Of a stretch of 64,000 nucleotides of DNA, positions 27,323 through 38,252 are shown piece by piece. Below the pieces are notes generated by a model. It was not told the origin of the DNA, searched no databases, and saw only the letters and a list, made by a program, of their open reading frames with translations. The DNA lies in assembly GCF_001562055.1 (NCBI RefSeq), contig NZ_LLWE01000024.1:186001-250000 (forward strand), written 5' to 3'. Origin of the DNA: Polycladidibacter stylochi (lineage in GTDB: Bacteria > Pseudomonadota > Alphaproteobacteria > Rhizobiales > Stappiaceae). The position numbers were made by a program, and so were the translations under genes. How positions within the stretch are numbered: the stretch's first letter is position 1; the number at the start of each line of letters is the position of its first letter.

Positions 27323-28288
27323 ATGAAAAAGCTTTTTCTGATTTTAGCTAGTGTCTCAGCCATTTACTTATATTTTGATCAACCACTAAGAACTAATGAA
27401 CCTGCTTATTTAAAACCACCGCAAGTCACGGGCACCACAACACAATATCTAGCTCAAAGTGAAGCAAAGTTTTCAGATATTCGCAGCGGACTAGATAAAC
27501 AGGTTATTTGGGCCGATGCGCCTGAGCAAAAAACCAATCTAGCCTTGGTTTATCTACATGGATTTAGCGCTAGCAAAGAAGAAATCAGACCCTACCCCGA
27601 TTTGCTGGCAAAGCATTATCAGGCAAATTTGTTTTACCAACGTCTTTCAGGGCATGGACGTGGAGGCGCTGCAATGGGCAAGGCAACTGCTGAGCAGTGG
27701 ATGCATGATACTTTGGAAGCTCTGGAAATCGGCAATCGTATCGGTAACAAAACAGTACTCATTGCCACATCTACCGGCGGAACACTGGCTGCATGGGCCG
27801 CGCTTACCGGAAAACTAAAGAAAAGCAATGTGGTGGCAATTGTTTTTGTCTCCCCCAACTTCGCTATCAAGGCTGCAGGCAGCTCTTTACTCACCCGCCC
27901 GATAACACGCGATGCCCTACCCTTTATTCTTGGTAGCAAAAGAAACACGGATACGAAACAATCACCTGAAAAGCAGCATGGTTGGACAATGAACTATCCC
28001 TTCTCTGCTGTTTTCCCCATGGCTGAACTGGTTGCCTATGTGCAAACACTAGCCTTTGAAAAAGCACAGGTCCCTGCCCTGTTTATATACTCTCCCCAAG
28101 ACAAGACGGTCGATGCAGCCGCAACAGACCTCGCCTATGAAACTTGGGGAGCCGCCAAAGAGCGCATACTCGTGACAAACTCCTCCGACGAAAACAACCA
28201 TCTCATTATGGGGAAAGTTTCGAGCCCGAATACAACCATTCCACTTTCAAAACGAACTATAGATTGGCTGGGTAAAATCTTGCAATAA
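27323..28288 (+). CDS. Secreted or membrane-anchored alpha/beta hydrolase (lipase-like)
   Basis: This 321-aa alpha/beta hydrolase has an N-terminal hydrophobic signal or anchor (about 3-18). The oxyanion region is YLHGFSASKEE and the nucleophile elbow is ATSTGGT (Ser about residue 150; Gly before it replaced by Thr in the GxSxG motif). A C-terminal acid lies in YSPQDKTVD and the histidine in ENNHLIMG. The set fits a serine esterase/lipase of the periplasm. Its substrate is unknown. It is divergent from the candidate small RNA and convergent with the YggS gene. Confidence 0.85.
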   Translation: MKKLFLILASVSAIYLYFDQPLRTNEPAYLKPPQVTGTTTQYLAQSEAKFSDIRSGLDKQVIWADAPEQKTNLALVYLHGFSASKEEIRPYPDLLAKHYQANLFYQRLSGHGRGGAAMGKATAEQWMHDTLEALEIGNRIGNKTVLIATSTGGTLAAWAALTGKLKKSNVVAIVFVSPNFAIKAAGSSLLTRPITRDALPFILGSKRNTDTKQSPEKQHGWTMNYPFSAVFPMAELVAYVQTLAFEKAQVPALFIYSPQDKTVDAAATDLAYETWGAAKERILVTNSSDENNHLIMGKVSSPNTTIPLSKRTIDWLGKILQ

Positions 28289-28299
28289 ACAGCTCTGCA

Positions 28300-28974
28300 C
28301 TAACTGTAATCGCGCGCTCCGAAAATGGCAGAACCAACCCGTACATGGCTCGCCCCATGCTGTATAGCTATTGGGTAATCTGCTGACATACCCATGGAGA
28401 GTTTTTCAACACCGTTGCGCTTGGCAATTTTCTCTAGCAACGCAAAGTGCATGCCCGGCGCCTCATTAACAGGAGGAATACACATCAAACCTTCGATTGA
28501 AAGCCCCAGCTCATCGCGACACAACTGGATAAATGCATCAGTGTCTTGCGGAGCAATACCGGCCTTTTGCTCTTCTTCGCCAGTATTGACCTGAATATAC
28601 AGCCTAACTTGTTTGCCCTGCTTATCCATTTCGCTTTTCAAAGAACGGGCTATTTTTTCACGGTCCACACTATGAATCACATCAAAAGTCGCTATAGCCT
28701 CTTTTGCTTTGTTTGATTGCAAAGGTCCAATCAGGTGAAGCTCTACATCGGTGTAATCCGAGCGTAACTCCGCCCATTTTTTCATAGCTTCCTGCACTTT
28801 GTTCTCGCCAAAAACACGTTGACCAGCTTCAAGCACAGGTCGAATATCTTCAACAGCAAATGTTTTCGACACTGCAATTAGGCAAACAGACCCGCTGGCA
28901 CGTCCAGCTTCTTTTTCTGCCAAAGTAATTGCAGCTTTTACCTCATTAAGACACTCATTAGCTTTTGAAGACAT
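28300..28974 (-). CDS. YggS/PROSC family PLP-binding protein
   Basis: This 224-aa single-domain alanine-racemase-fold protein controls free PLP levels and amino-acid pools. The PLP lysine is in LIAVSKTF, and the family markers FGENKVQEAMKKW, HLIGPLQSNK, HSVDR and LSMGMSADYPIAIQHGASHVRVGSAIFG are all present. The start at 28974 has GGAG six bases upstream and gives the family's length; an in-frame codon 33 bases earlier has no ribosome site. It is convergent with the hydrolase and divergent from leuS. Confidence 0.94.
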   Translation of the reverse strand: MSSKANECLNEVKAAITLAEKEAGRASGSVCLIAVSKTFAVEDIRPVLEAGQRVFGENKVQEAMKKWAELRSDYTDVELHLIGPLQSNKAKEAIATFDVIHSVDREKIARSLKSEMDKQGKQVRLYIQVNTGEEEQKAGIAPQDTDAFIQLCRDELGLSIEGLMCIPPVNEAPGMHFALLEKIAKRNGVEKLSMGMSADYPIAIQHGASHVRVGSAIFGARDYS

Positions 28975-29216
28975 ATCACACTCCGCAAACATGTATTTCC
29001 CGTTCACATGCGCTTTGAAAATCGCGATTGCAAGCCCATTTTACTTTGGTTCCACCATATCTGTGCCAATTCTCAAGACTGATGGGAAAATTATCAAGCC
29101 CTACTTGGAAATTAATCGGTTCTTAGCTTGACCAACGAGGCAATTTCTGGTGACAGTCCTTACAAGAGATAGTGGCCCCTGTGGCCCGAATGAAAATAGT
29201 AAGAATGGCGAATTTT

Positions 29217-31829
29217 ATGGCTACGGAGCGATACAACGCGCGCGAAACTGAAGCGCGCTGGCAAAAGGTTTGGAACGACAATAAAGTATTCACCTCGGAC
29301 AACGATGATCCGCGGGAGAAATACTATGTGCTAGAAATGTTCCCCTATCCTTCTGGCCGCATCCACGTCGGCCACGTGCGCAATTATGCGATGGGTGATG
29401 TTGTAGCACGTTTCAAGCGCGCACTTGGCTATAATGTCCTCCACCCAATGGGTTGGGATGCATTCGGCATGCCCGCAGAAAATGCTGCAATGGAAAACGG
29501 TGGCCACCCGAAAACCTGGACCTATCAAAACATAGCCACCATGCGCGGCCAGTTACAATCCATGGGTCTCTCATTAGAGTGGGAACGTGAATTTGCTACC
29601 TGCGACGAGGATTACTACGCACAACAGCAACGCTTGTTCCTTGACTTCCTTAAAGCAGGTTTGATTTACCGTAAGAAGTCAAAAGTTAACTGGGATCCGG
29701 TTGACATGACCGTACTTGCCAACGAGCAAGTAATTGACGGTAAAGGTTGGCGTTCAGGTGCTACAGTTGAGCAAAAAGAACTGACACAATGGTTCTTTAA
29801 AATCTCCGAATTCTCCGAGGATCTTTTGGAGGGCTTGGAAACTCTTGATCGTTGGCCAGAAAAAGTACGCTTGATGCAGAAAAACTGGATCGGTCGTTCC
29901 GAGGGGCTCAAAGTACGCTTTGAGCTGGTAGAGGCTGCTCCAACCGGTGATACCGAGCTAGAAATCTTCACCACCCGACCAGATACCCTGTTCGGTGCTT
30001 CTTTTATGGGTTTGTCGCCAGATCATCCGATCACACAAAAACTGGCAGAAAACAACGCGGAACTGCAAGACTTTATTACCGAATGCCGCAAAATCGGCAC
30101 TACCGAAGAAGCGATTGAAACCGCAGAAAAGCTAGGTTTCGATACTGGCTTGCGTGTGAAACACCCACTCGACCCTTCATGGGAATTACCGGTCTATGTC
30201 GCCAACTTCATTTTGATGGATTACGGCACAGGCGCGATTTTCGCGTGTCCCGCCCATGACCAACGAGATTTGGACTTTGCCCGTAAATACGGTTTACCAG
30301 TGAAAGCCGTTGTCCTTCCCGAGGGTGAAAACCCAGAAACATTCACTGTCGAAAACGAAGCCTATACAGGCGACGGTTCCATCTTTAATTCTGAATTCCT
30401 GACAGACTTATCTATTTCGGAAGCGAAACAATCCGTTTCCGATAAGCTTTCACAACAAGTTGCTAATGGTAAACCTCAAGGTGAGCGCGAGATCAATTAC
30501 CGCCTGCGCGACTGGGGTATTTCCCGTCAGCGTTATTGGGGCTGTCCAATTCCTATCATCCACTGCGATGATTGTGGCGTCCAACATGCGCCGGTTGAAA
30601 GCCTGCCAATCAAACTGCCGGAAGATGTGAGTTTTGATCGTCCGGGCAATCCACTGGATCGTCACCCCACTTGGGGCAAAACCACATGTCCAAACTGTGG
30701 TAAGGAAGCCAAACGCGAAACAGATACCATGGATACCTTCGTCGATTCATCTTGGTATTTCGCACGCTTTACCGACCCGAAAAACACCAATCCAACAGAC
30801 CCGAAAGCAGCCAACGCATGGTTGCCGGTAGATCAGTATATTGGTGGTGTTGAGCACGCGATTCTGCACTTGCTGTATTCGCGCTTCTTTACTCGCGCCA
30901 TGCAGATTACCGGTCATTTGGACTTAAAAGAACCATTCAAGGGCCTGTTTACCCAAGGCATGGTAAACCACGAAACCTACAAGGCATCTTCTGATGGCCG
31001 CTGGGTTTCTCCTGCCGATATCAAAATTGAACAAACGGACACAGGCCGTACTGCAACGCTTTTGGACACGGGTGAACCGGTTATCATTGGCTCTATCGAG
31101 AAGATGTCCAAATCGAAAAAGAATGTGGTCGATCCAACCGATATCATCGACACCTACGGTGCCGATACCGCCCGCTGGTTTGTTCTTTCAGATAGCCCCC
31201 CAGAGCGCGATATTATCTGGACAGAAGAAGGTGTGCTCGGTGCTTGGCGTCATGTACAACGTGTTCACCGCATTATCGGTGAAGTGGCAGAAAAATCCAA
31301 GGCAACTACTAAGCCGGATAAGTTTAGTGATGAAGCAACTGCCTTGCGCCGCGCCTCTCATAAAACACTGTCTGCTATTACCAAAGACTTTGAAGGGCTT
31401 GGATTCAACCGGGCTGTAGCGCGCCTTTATGAATTCACCAATGTCATTTCTAAGGCCCTTCAGTCTGATCTCAACCAAGAGGATATTAGCTTTGCTCTGC
31501 GCGAAGCAGCAAACTTTATGCTGTTGCTTATGAGTCCAATTACTCCACACCTTGCGGAAGAGTGCTGGAACACATTGGGTAATGAGGGCATAATATCACA
31601 AGCTGCGTGGCCAACTTTAGAAGAAGACTTGCTTGTCGAGAACTCCATCACATTGCCAATCCAGATTAATGGCAAAAAGAAGGGTGAACTTAACATTGCA
31701 AGAGATGCCTCTAAAGAAGAAGTAGAAGCCGCAACTCTTGCTCACTCGAGTGTACAAAATGCTCTTGGTGGCAATGCACCACGTAAAATTATTGTTGTAC
31801 CTCAAAGGATTGTGAATGTCGTTATCTAA
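29217..31829 (+). CDS. leuS: Leucyl-tRNA synthetase
   Basis: This 870-aa class I synthetase charges tRNA-Leu. The HIGH-type motif is [13 protein letters not shown] (about 41-53), the editing domain spans about 240-410 ([10 protein letters not shown] at its core), DSSWYFARF is in the catalytic core, and [12 protein letters not shown] (about 624-635) is the second ATP signature. The family start is MATERYN at 29217; in-frame upstream codons, including a GTG at 29172, exist, and no strong ribosome site separates them. It heads a leuS-lptE-holA operon; its end overlaps lptE by 14 bases. Confidence 0.97.
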   Translation: MATERYNARETEARWQKVWNDNKVFTSDNDDPREKYYVLEMFPYPSGRIHVGHVRNYAMGDVVARFKRALGYNVLHPMGWDAFGMPAENAAMENGGHPKTWTYQNIATMRGQLQSMGLSLEWEREFATCDEDYYAQQQRLFLDFLKAGLIYRKKSKVNWDPVDMTVLANEQVIDGKGWRSGATVEQKELTQWFFKISEFSEDLLEGLETLDRWPEKVRLMQKNWIGRSEGLKVRFELVEAAPTGDTELEIFTTRPDTLFGASFMGLSPDHPITQKLAENNAELQDFITECRKIGTTEEAIETAEKLGFDTGLRVKHPLDPSWELPVYVANFILMDYGTGAIFACPAHDQRDLDFARKYGLPVKAVVLPEGENPETFTVENEAYTGDGSIFNSEFLTDLSISEAKQSVSDKLSQQVANGKPQGEREINYRLRDWGISRQRYWGCPIPIIHCDDCGVQHAPVESLPIKLPEDVSFDRPGNPLDRHPTWGKTTCPNCGKEAKRETDTMDTFVDSSWYFARFTDPKNTNPTDPKAANAWLPVDQYIGGVEHAILHLLYSRFFTRAMQITGHLDLKEPFKGLFTQGMVNHETYKASSDGRWVSPADIKIEQTDTGRTATLLDTGEPVIIGSIEKMSKSKKNVVDPTDIIDTYGADTARWFVLSDSPPERDIIWTEEGVLGAWRHVQRVHRIIGEVAEKSKATTKPDKFSDEATALRRASHKTLSAITKDFEGLGFNRAVARLYEFTNVISKALQSDLNQEDISFALREAANFMLLLMSPITPHLAEECWNTLGNEGIISQAAWPTLEEDLLVENSITLPIQINGKKKGELNIARDASKEEVEAATLAHSSVQNALGGNAPRKIIVVPQRIVNVVI

Positions 31830-32421
31830 CAGATCTCGCTTTACTCCTAGCAGCGCCCGCCGGTTTATAACCGGCGGAGCCGCTGTTGTGTTTGGTGTGT
31901 TATCTTTAACCGCCTGCCAGTTCCGTCCGTTATATGGTGAGTTGCCAACAAGCAACCAAACCGGCAAAGCAACCGGAACGGTACAGCAAGAACTAGCTTC
32001 GGTAGATATTGCAATCTCAAGCTATGCCAGTGCCAGTGGTATCGATCGCGCCACACAGGTAATGAAAAACGAACTCACCTATGGTTTTCGGGGTGCTCAC
32101 CCTTTAACCCATAAAAAGTACGACCTAAAAATTCAGGCTGATAAAATCATTAGTTCGGTAGGTGTACAAGCATTAGCTGATGTACCATCTGCTTACAGCC
32201 TTACCATAAATACAAGTTTTATCTTGGTTGATAGCCAGACAGAAAAAACATTGTATACAGGTCGCTCATTTGCAGAAGCCTCCTATGATTTCTCTTCGCA
32301 GCGCTTTGCTAATGAGCGTGCCGAAAGAAACGCTGAAGACAGAGCGGTTAAAGTTGTCGCAAAAGATATCCAAGTACGCCTGGCTTCCTATTTTGCCACA
32401 CACGAGAAAGCCCAGGATTAA
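31816..32421 (+). CDS. lptE: LPS-assembly lipoprotein LptE
   Basis: This 201-aa lipoprotein plugs the LptD outer-membrane translocon and helps deliver LPS. The signal peptide ends with lipobox LTAC (Cys at about 35), followed by QFRPLYG, which matches alphaproteobacterial LptE proteins. Context leuS-lptE-holA is diagnostic. The start overlaps the leuS end by 14 bases with AAAGGATTG just upstream, and the stop overlaps the holA start. Confidence 0.92.
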   Translation: MSLSNRSRFTPSSARRFITGGAAVVFGVLSLTACQFRPLYGELPTSNQTGKATGTVQQELASVDIAISSYASASGIDRATQVMKNELTYGFRGAHPLTHKKYDLKIQADKIISSVGVQALADVPSAYSLTINTSFILVDSQTEKTLYTGRSFAEASYDFSSQRFANERAERNAEDRAVKVVAKDIQVRLASYFATHEKAQD

Positions 32422-33470
32422 TGGTTGCATTAAAACCAGTTGAGATAGAACGTTTTGTTTCGTCACCGCCACAAAATGTAAACTTGATACTGGTCTATGG
32501 TCCCGACACTGGTCTTGTAAGCGAACATTGTCAGAAGTTATTTTTATCTGTAAGTGACGATAATTCTGATCCGTTTACCAACATCAAGCTCGACGCCTCT
32601 GAAGTAACCAGCGATCCCAATCGCCTGATTGATGAAGCGCTCACCATACCGCTTTTTGGTGGGCGACGGTGTATTTGGGTAAAAGACAATAGCCCAAAAA
32701 ACATATTTCCTGCTGTTGAGCCACTGATTAAAAATCCTGACTTTGAAGCTTTGGTCATTATTGAATCTGGCGACCTTAAAAAAACAAATCCACTCAGAAA
32801 AAAGATCGAAGCCAGTACGACTGCCTACGCTATTCCGTGCTACTCGGATGCGTCTAAAGACCTTGATCACTTGATTGATGAAGAAACCCAATCTATGGGT
32901 CTACAAATATCTCGTGAAGCGCGCATATCTCTACACGCCTTCCTGGGGGCTGATAGGATGGCCAGCCGTGGTGAAATCCGCAAATTATGCCTTTATGCCA
33001 AAGATGACAGTCGTATCGAACATCACCATATTGATGAAATCATCGGCGATGCCTCGGCATTTGCCATAGATGAACTCATAGATGCCGCCGCACTTGGATT
33101 AACCGACAAGCTAGACCACGGCCTGGAACGCTTGAAAGAAACCGGCATGGACGCCGGCGTCATCGCTAACAATGCGCTACGCCACTTCCAGTTCTTACAT
33201 CTAGCACGCACTAATATCGATAGGGGCCAAACCCCTGATAGCGTCATCTCTAAAGCACGCCCGCCTATTTTTTGGAAACGTAAATCACTCGTTCAAAGAC
33301 AACTCACTATTTGGAATAGTAGCAGACTGGAACGCGCATTAGTTAGGCTGGATGAAGCTGTAAAAGAGGCTCGCTTAAATGGCCCGATTATTGGTCGCTC
33401 AGTCGTCTCTCATACATTTTTGGCAATTGCACAAGTTGCAAAGCATGTAAGCGCAAAGTCCCACCATTAA
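32421..33470 (+). CDS. holA: DNA polymerase III subunit delta
   Basis: The 349-aa clamp-loader delta subunit opens the sliding clamp. It has the alphaproteobacterial form, beginning [12 protein letters not shown], with the degenerate AAA+ site (LVYGPDTGLVSEH), LFGGRRCIWV and the ESGDLKKTNPLRKKIE strand-helix. TAATG joins it to lptE, a one-base overlap. It is followed by an inverted repeat and faces parB. Confidence 0.94.
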   Translation: MVALKPVEIERFVSSPPQNVNLILVYGPDTGLVSEHCQKLFLSVSDDNSDPFTNIKLDASEVTSDPNRLIDEALTIPLFGGRRCIWVKDNSPKNIFPAVEPLIKNPDFEALVIIESGDLKKTNPLRKKIEASTTAYAIPCYSDASKDLDHLIDEETQSMGLQISREARISLHAFLGADRMASRGEIRKLCLYAKDDSRIEHHHIDEIIGDASAFAIDELIDAAALGLTDKLDHGLERLKETGMDAGVIANNALRHFQFLHLARTNIDRGQTPDSVISKARPPIFWKRKSLVQRQLTIWNSSRLERALVRLDEAVKEARLNGPIIGRSVVSHTFLAIAQVAKHVSAKSHH

Positions 33471-33480
33471 TTGACGCACT

Positions 33481-33520
33481 AAAGCAGTTTGCGGCTTCAT
33501 AGTAGCAATCAAACTGCTTT
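33481..33520 (+). terminator. Inverted repeat downstream of holA
   Basis: AAAGCAGTTTG (33481-33491) pairs perfectly with CAAACTGCTTT (33510-33520), starting ten bases after the holA stop. The T-run is short. It probably terminates the leuS-lptE-holA transcript. Confidence 0.6.
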
Positions 33521-33595
33521 AACCTATTCCATTCACGGCTATTCCTACCCGAAATCACTATCACTTTTCAGGAATACGCTCTAAGAAATTTGGAT

Positions 33596-33621
33596 ATAAA
33601 AAAAGGGGCTTAAGCCCCTTT
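33596..33621 (-). terminator. Terminator of the parAB operon
   Basis: On the minus strand AAAGGGGC (33614-33621) pairs with GCCCCTTT (33602-33609) around a TTAA loop and runs into T residues extending to about 33598. It is 26 bases past the parB stop. Confidence 0.8.
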
Positions 33622-33647
33622 CATAAGCAAATTTTATGTAGAAGATG

Positions 33648-34544
33648 CTAGTTTTGAATTCCTAATAATCGACAAACTTCGTCAAGCTGTTCAACACTGG
33701 TGTACTTAATCTTAAGCTCACCAACGCCTTTTTCTGCCTTATGAGCGATATTAACCTTTAAGCCCAAACCATCAGCTAAGCGTTTTTCAAGTGCCTTTGT
33801 ATCAGCATCCTTTTCAGGCTTAGGCTGCGGTGGTTTCTTTTCAAGAATAGAAGGATCCTGGGCGATCTTCTCGACATCACGGACAGTTAATCCCTTCTCG
33901 ACAATCAAATCAGCAATCGTCGCAGGGTCTTCAACCGTAATCAAAGCACGCGCGTGCCCTGCTGTAATCAATCCCTCTGCCAAATAGTCTTTAACTGAAT
34001 TTGGAAGTTTTAAAAGCCGCAGAGTATTAGCAACATGAGAGCGACTTTTGCCAATAACCTTGGAAAGCTCAACTTGAGAATATGAGAACTCGCTAATCAG
34101 CTGCTCGTAGCCTAACGCCTCTTCAATCGGGTTTAAGTCTGCCCTTTGGACATTTTCAATAATCGCAAGTTCAAGCGCTTCCTGATCGGTCACATTACGC
34201 ACAATAACAGGTGCTTCGTGTAAGCTGGCCCGCTGTGCTGCACGCCAACGCCGCTCACCAGCAATTATCTCAAAATGACCTGGCTTTCCCGGTGTTGGCC
34301 GCACTAGAATTGGCGAGACAATTCCCTTTTCTCGCACAGATTCGGTTAAGCTCTCCAAATCACTTTCAGTAAATGATTTACGCGGATTACGTGGATTAGG
34401 GCTTAAATACTCAATAGGTACTTTCTTGATATCGCGTGTCCGGTCAGGCGCAACCATCGGCTCAGCATTCACATCGCCTATCAAAGCGGCCAAACCACGC
34501 CCTAACCGCTTATTACCTTTGCCACCTTCTTCAGGTTTCGCCAT
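33648..34544 (-). CDS. parB: Chromosome partitioning protein ParB
   Basis: This 298-aa CTP-dependent clamp protein loads at parS sites and spreads over the origin region. The N-terminal basic segment KRLGRGLAALIG is present; the CTPase/ParB domain contains NPRNPRKSF and GERRWRAAQ (about 96-104); the helix-turn-helix lies at about 145-175 (SQVELSKVIGKSRSHVANTLRLL). The C-terminal dimerisation domain ends in CRLLGIQN. It follows parA by 59 bases. Four good parS sites lie 1-5 kb upstream. Confidence 0.97.
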   Translation of the reverse strand: MAKPEEGGKGNKRLGRGLAALIGDVNAEPMVAPDRTRDIKKVPIEYLSPNPRNPRKSFTESDLESLTESVREKGIVSPILVRPTPGKPGHFEIIAGERRWRAAQRASLHEAPVIVRNVTDQEALELAIIENVQRADLNPIEEALGYEQLISEFSYSQVELSKVIGKSRSHVANTLRLLKLPNSVKDYLAEGLITAGHARALITVEDPATIADLIVEKGLTVRDVEKIAQDPSILEKKPPQPKPEKDADTKALEKRLADGLGLKVNIAHKAEKGVGELKIKYTSVEQLDEVCRLLGIQN

Positions 34545-34603
34545 ATCAATCCACCACGTTGCTTATTATAAATTCAAATAGTACGTCTCTTTCGCTCAGC
34601 TCA

Positions 34604-35431
34604 CTAAGCGGCAGCCATGCGCATATCACGTTCACGTTGAATAATCTCTGAGGCTAACCGTAAATATGCCTGTGATCCAGAACATTTTAAATCATAAAGC
34701 AATGCGGGCTTACCATAACTGGGAGCCTCCGATACACGAACGTTCCTAGGAATGACCGTTTCATATACTGCATCGCCCATAGTTTCTCGAACGTCTTGAA
34801 CAACTTGAGTAGAAAGGTTGTTACGGCTGTCATACATGGTCAACACAATACCGTGTATGGATAGCTCAGGATTAAGCGTCTGCTTCACCTGTTCAACAGT
34901 ACTCAAAAGCTGGCTCAAACCTTCAAGTGCAAAAAACTCGCACTGTAACGGCACCAAAATACTATGCGACGCTGCCAATGCATTAATGGTAAGTAGATTT
35001 AGAGAAGGCGGACAATCAACAAGGACATACGAGAAGCTCTCATTCGCATCGCCTTCTAAATACTCAACCAAACCATTTATGGCATTACGCATTCTATAAG
35101 TTCGATCTGGAGCAGATGATATTTCCAGCTCAACACCCAGCAAATCCATAGTCGACGGCGCAATCCATAATCTTGGTACAGCCGTTTCTTGTACAGCCTG
35201 CCCTAACGAGCAATCGCCGCACATAATATCGTAGGTCGAGAATTCACGCGCACGGCGATCAATACCTAAACCAGTAGAGGCATTGCCTTGCGGGTCCAAA
35301 TCTATAATCAGAACACGCTCGCCAATAGCAGCCAGAGCAGTTCCAAGATTAATCGCCGTCGTTGTCTTGCCGACACCACCTTTTTGATTGGCAATGGTCA
35401 GGACACGCGGTGCTTGTGGTAGTAAACTCAT
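34604..35431 (-). CDS. parA: Chromosome partitioning ATPase ParA
   Basis: This deviant Walker-A ATPase (275 aa) moves ParB-bound origins. The KGGVGKTTTAINLG motif (about 18-31), LIIDLDPQGNASTGL (about 47-61) and LVDCPPSLNLLT (Walker B, about 122-133) are clear. Its start lies 11 bases after the rsmG stop in the conserved mnmG-rsmG-parA-parB operon. Confidence 0.97.
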   Translation of the reverse strand: MSLLPQAPRVLTIANQKGGVGKTTTAINLGTALAAIGERVLIIDLDPQGNASTGLGIDRRAREFSTYDIMCGDCSLGQAVQETAVPRLWIAPSTMDLLGVELEISSAPDRTYRMRNAINGLVEYLEGDANESFSYVLVDCPPSLNLLTINALAASHSILVPLQCEFFALEGLSQLLSTVEQVKQTLNPELSIHGIVLTMYDSRNNLSTQVVQDVRETMGDAVYETVIPRNVRVSEAPSYGKPALLYDLKCSGSQAYLRLASEIIQRERDMRMAAA

Positions 35432-35442
35432 CCGACAAACCC

Positions 35443-36114
35443 CTATTTGGTTGGTGCGCGCGCGCCCATTTTGGAAATAACTAGTACGCGGCTTAACGGG
35501 TCTATGAGGCTCTCTTTTTCTATCAGATCTAGCTCATAGAAGTGAGATGCTTCTTCAATCTCTCGCTGATAATCTTTACCTTTGTGGAAAACAGCGCGTG
35601 CACCCCTAGAAATAAACTGATGTGAAAAATCACAGAGCATCTTTAAATTCGCCAGAGCCCTAGCTGAAACTCCATCAATTGGCTCTTGCCAACCGGCAGT
35701 TACCTTTTCAATCCGTCCTGCATGTACTTTCACATTGCAACCTGTTTCACGTGCAACAGTACGCAAAAAAGCAACTTTCCGCTGATTGCTTTCAACCATA
35801 TGAACAACTGCCTCTGGCTGATCGCGCAATAAAATTGCCGTTACCAAACCCGGAAAACCTGCCCCACTGCCAAAATCAATCCAAGACTTTGCCTCTGGTA
35901 GCGTCTGCTGAATCTGAATACAGTCAGCCACATGGCGAAGCCATATTTCACCCATAGTCGATGGTGCTATTAGGTTTTGCGCTGGTTGCCACTTCCGCAC
36001 CAAATCAACGTATTTACTTAGCTCTGAAAATGTTTCACGTGAAACAGATGGGTATAATTTTTGGACAAATTTTAATTGTTCTTGATCGTTCATCATAATA
36101 TCAGGCCCGTTCAT
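35443..36114 (-). CDS. rsmG: 16S rRNA (guanine527-N7)-methyltransferase RsmG
   Basis: This 223-aa class I methyltransferase modifies G527 (E. coli numbering). It shows the [24 protein letters not shown] stretch and motif [15 protein letters not shown] (about 79-92), with later [15 protein letters not shown]. The 36114 start overlaps the mnmG stop in an ATGA; in-frame ATGs at 36096 and 36093 are alternatives. Two ParB sites (35743-35758 and 36031-36046) lie within the coding sequence. Confidence 0.95.
   Translation of the reverse strand: MNGPDIMMNDQEQLKFVQKLYPSVSRETFSELSKYVDLVRKWQPAQNLIAPSTMGEIWLRHVADCIQIQQTLPEAKSWIDFGSGAGFPGLVTAILLRDQPEAVVHMVESNQRKVAFLRTVARETGCNVKVHAGRIEKVTAGWQEPIDGVSARALANLKMLCDFSHQFISRGARAVFHKGKDYQREIEEASHFYELDLIEKESLIDPLSRVLVISKMGARAPTK
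35743..35758. promoter_or_regulatory. parS site (15/16), inside rsmG
   Basis: TGTTTCACGTGCAACA differs at one position from the parS palindrome TGTTTCACGTGAAACA. It lies within rsmG, where it is a good candidate for ParB loading. Confidence 0.75.
36031..36046. promoter_or_regulatory. parS site (perfect), inside rsmG
   Basis: The 16-base palindrome TGTTTCACGTGAAACA matches the canonical parS exactly. It is the strongest ParB-binding site in the window and about 1.5 kb upstream of the parB start. Confidence 0.95.
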
Positions 36115-37985
36115 TCAGCCGCTACCAAACCATTACGTCTTATATGTGCAAGCAATAGAGTTAACGCCGCCGGCGTAATGCCATCAATCCGCCCAGCTTG
36201 TCCTAAAGTTGCCGGTCTTACCGTTTCCAGTTTCTGGCAAATTTCATTAGAAAGACCAGAGAGAGACTTGTAGTCCAGATCGTGAGGTATCTTTAATTCC
36301 TCATCGCGTTTTAATGCTTCAATATCCGCTGCCTGACGCTGCAAATAAACAGCATACATTGCATCAACAGCAACCTGTTCTGCAATTTTCTCATCTATTT
36401 CTGTCAGCTCAGGGAAGATAGCAGACAATTGACCAAAACTGATATTTGGATACGACAGCAAATCAAAGACGGAGCGTTTAACACCATCTTGATTGATTGG
36501 CAGGCCGTGCTTACGGCCCTCATTAGGGGACAAGCGTAAAGACTGCATCAACTCTTTTGCTTCTATCAATGCCTTCTGCTTATCATCAAACGCCTGCTGA
36601 CGTTCAGCGCCGACACAGCCCCATTTAATGCCAAGCGGCGTTAAGCGCTGGTCAGCATTATCGGCCCTCAACAACAAGCGATATTCGGCACGCGAGGTAA
36701 ACATGCGATACGGCTCGCTGATCCCGCGTGTCACAAGATCATCAATCATAACGCCTATATAACCATCAGCCCGGCCCACAACAATTTCTTCACCACCGGC
36801 AACTTGAGCAGCTGCATTCAATCCGGCAACCAAACCTTGTGCACCAGCTTCTTCGTAACCGGTAGTTCCGTTAATTTGCCCAGCTAAGAACAAACCCTTT
36901 TGCTTTTTCAGCTCTAAAGTCGGCAGCAATTCTGTCGGGTCAATATGGTCGTATTCTATGGCATAAGCAGGCTTAAACACCTCGACTTTTTCAAGGCCGG
37001 GAATAGTCCGCAAAAATTCTATCTGAACATCTTCAGGCAAAGACGTCGAAATTCCATTAGGATAAACACTATCTGTATTCCGTCCCTCTGGCTCTAGAAA
37101 AACTTGGTGCCCGTCACGATCGCCAAACCGAACAATCTTGTCTTCAATAGAAGGACAATAGCGCGGCCCCCGCCCTTTAATCTCGCCAGAGTACATGGCC
37201 GAACGATGAATATTATCGCGAATAATCTGATGCGTTTCGGAAGTCGTCCGAGTGATGTAGCAAGAGACTTGATCTGTTGAGACAGCCTTGGACAAGTAAG
37301 AAAAAGGCTGCGGATCATCATCACCCGGCTGCTCAGCCAACTGCGACCAATCAATGGTACGGCCATCAAGTCGTGCTGGTGTGCCTGTCTTTAAGCGGCC
37401 CAAGCGCAAACCCAATTTTTCCAGCGTCTCAGATAATCCCAAAGCAGGTGCTTCGCCATCACGGCCTGCTGGTATTTTCTTCTCACCAATATGAATCAAA
37501 CCGCGTAAAAAAGTTCCCGTAGTGAGCACCACAGCCTTCGCAGCTAACTCGCGCCCGTCAGACAAACGAACACCACAAATAACACCTTGCTCGAATATGA
37601 GGTCATCACCCTCCCCTTCCACAACATGAAGGTTTGGTATCGACTTGATCTCGCTTTGCATAGCATCACGATACAGTTCACGATCAGCCTGTGCCCGTGG
37701 ACCTTGCACAGCAGGTCCCTTGCGGCGGTTCAACATTCTAAACTGGATTCCGCCAGCATCGGCCACACGGCCCATCAAACCGTCAAGCGCATCAATCTCT
37801 TTAACCAAATGCCCCTTACCCAAACCACCAATAGCAGGGTTACACGACATAACACCAACACTCGCAAATTGGTGTGTAAGTAATGCGGTTTTGGCCCCCA
37901 TACGGGCAGCTGCAGCTGCAGCTTCACAACCAGCATGACCGCCACCAATTACGACCACATCAAAAGCAAGATTAATTCCAGACAT
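36111..37985 (-). CDS. mnmG: tRNA uridine-5-carboxymethylaminomethyl modification enzyme MnmG
   Basis: This FAD protein (624 aa) works with MnmE to modify wobble uridine 34. The Rossmann motif is [14 protein letters not shown] (about 9-22); [24 protein letters not shown] and PGRDGEA-type segments, and the C-terminal [30 protein letters not shown] are diagnostic. The start at 37985 (MSGINLAF) has AGGA five bases upstream and fits family length; the open frame extends 75 bases further. It overlaps rsmG by four bases. Confidence 0.96.
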   Translation of the reverse strand: MSGINLAFDVVVIGGGHAGCEAAAAAARMGAKTALLTHQFASVGVMSCNPAIGGLGKGHLVKEIDALDGLMGRVADAGGIQFRMLNRRKGPAVQGPRAQADRELYRDAMQSEIKSIPNLHVVEGEGDDLIFEQGVICGVRLSDGRELAAKAVVLTTGTFLRGLIHIGEKKIPAGRDGEAPALGLSETLEKLGLRLGRLKTGTPARLDGRTIDWSQLAEQPGDDDPQPFSYLSKAVSTDQVSCYITRTTSETHQIIRDNIHRSAMYSGEIKGRGPRYCPSIEDKIVRFGDRDGHQVFLEPEGRNTDSVYPNGISTSLPEDVQIEFLRTIPGLEKVEVFKPAYAIEYDHIDPTELLPTLELKKQKGLFLAGQINGTTGYEEAGAQGLVAGLNAAAQVAGGEEIVVGRADGYIGVMIDDLVTRGISEPYRMFTSRAEYRLLLRADNADQRLTPLGIKWGCVGAERQQAFDDKQKALIEAKELMQSLRLSPNEGRKHGLPINQDGVKRSVFDLLSYPNISFGQLSAIFPELTEIDEKIAEQVAVDAMYAVYLQRQAADIEALKRDEELKIPHDLDYKSLSGLSNEICQKLETVRPATLGQAGRIDGITPAALTLLLAHIRRNGLVAAE

Positions 37986-38232
37986 AGAGGTCCTGTTTTC
38001 CACTCTCAAGCAACCAGCCATAACGCCTCTTCTTGAATAGAGCGTCGTTATGTTTTGCAAGTTATGGCTATGAATTGATTATTTTCGCTTACAGATACAG
38101 CAGTCTACGCATTTGGTCAAAGAAAACCAACGAGCCTGCTTTCAATAAAAAATAGAGGAGCGGCTCTCCCTCTCCCCTATTATCCAAATAACTCACAATG
38201 ATTTGCACATTTCATAACATGGGCAACAAAAA

Positions 38233-38248
38233 CGTTTCACGTGAAACA
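38233..38248. promoter_or_regulatory. parS site (15/16), just after mnmE
   Basis: CGTTTCACGTGAAACA matches parS at 15 of 16 bases. It lies in the 267-base gap between mnmE and mnmG, five bases beyond the mnmE stop. Confidence 0.9.
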
Positions 38249-38252
38249 CTCA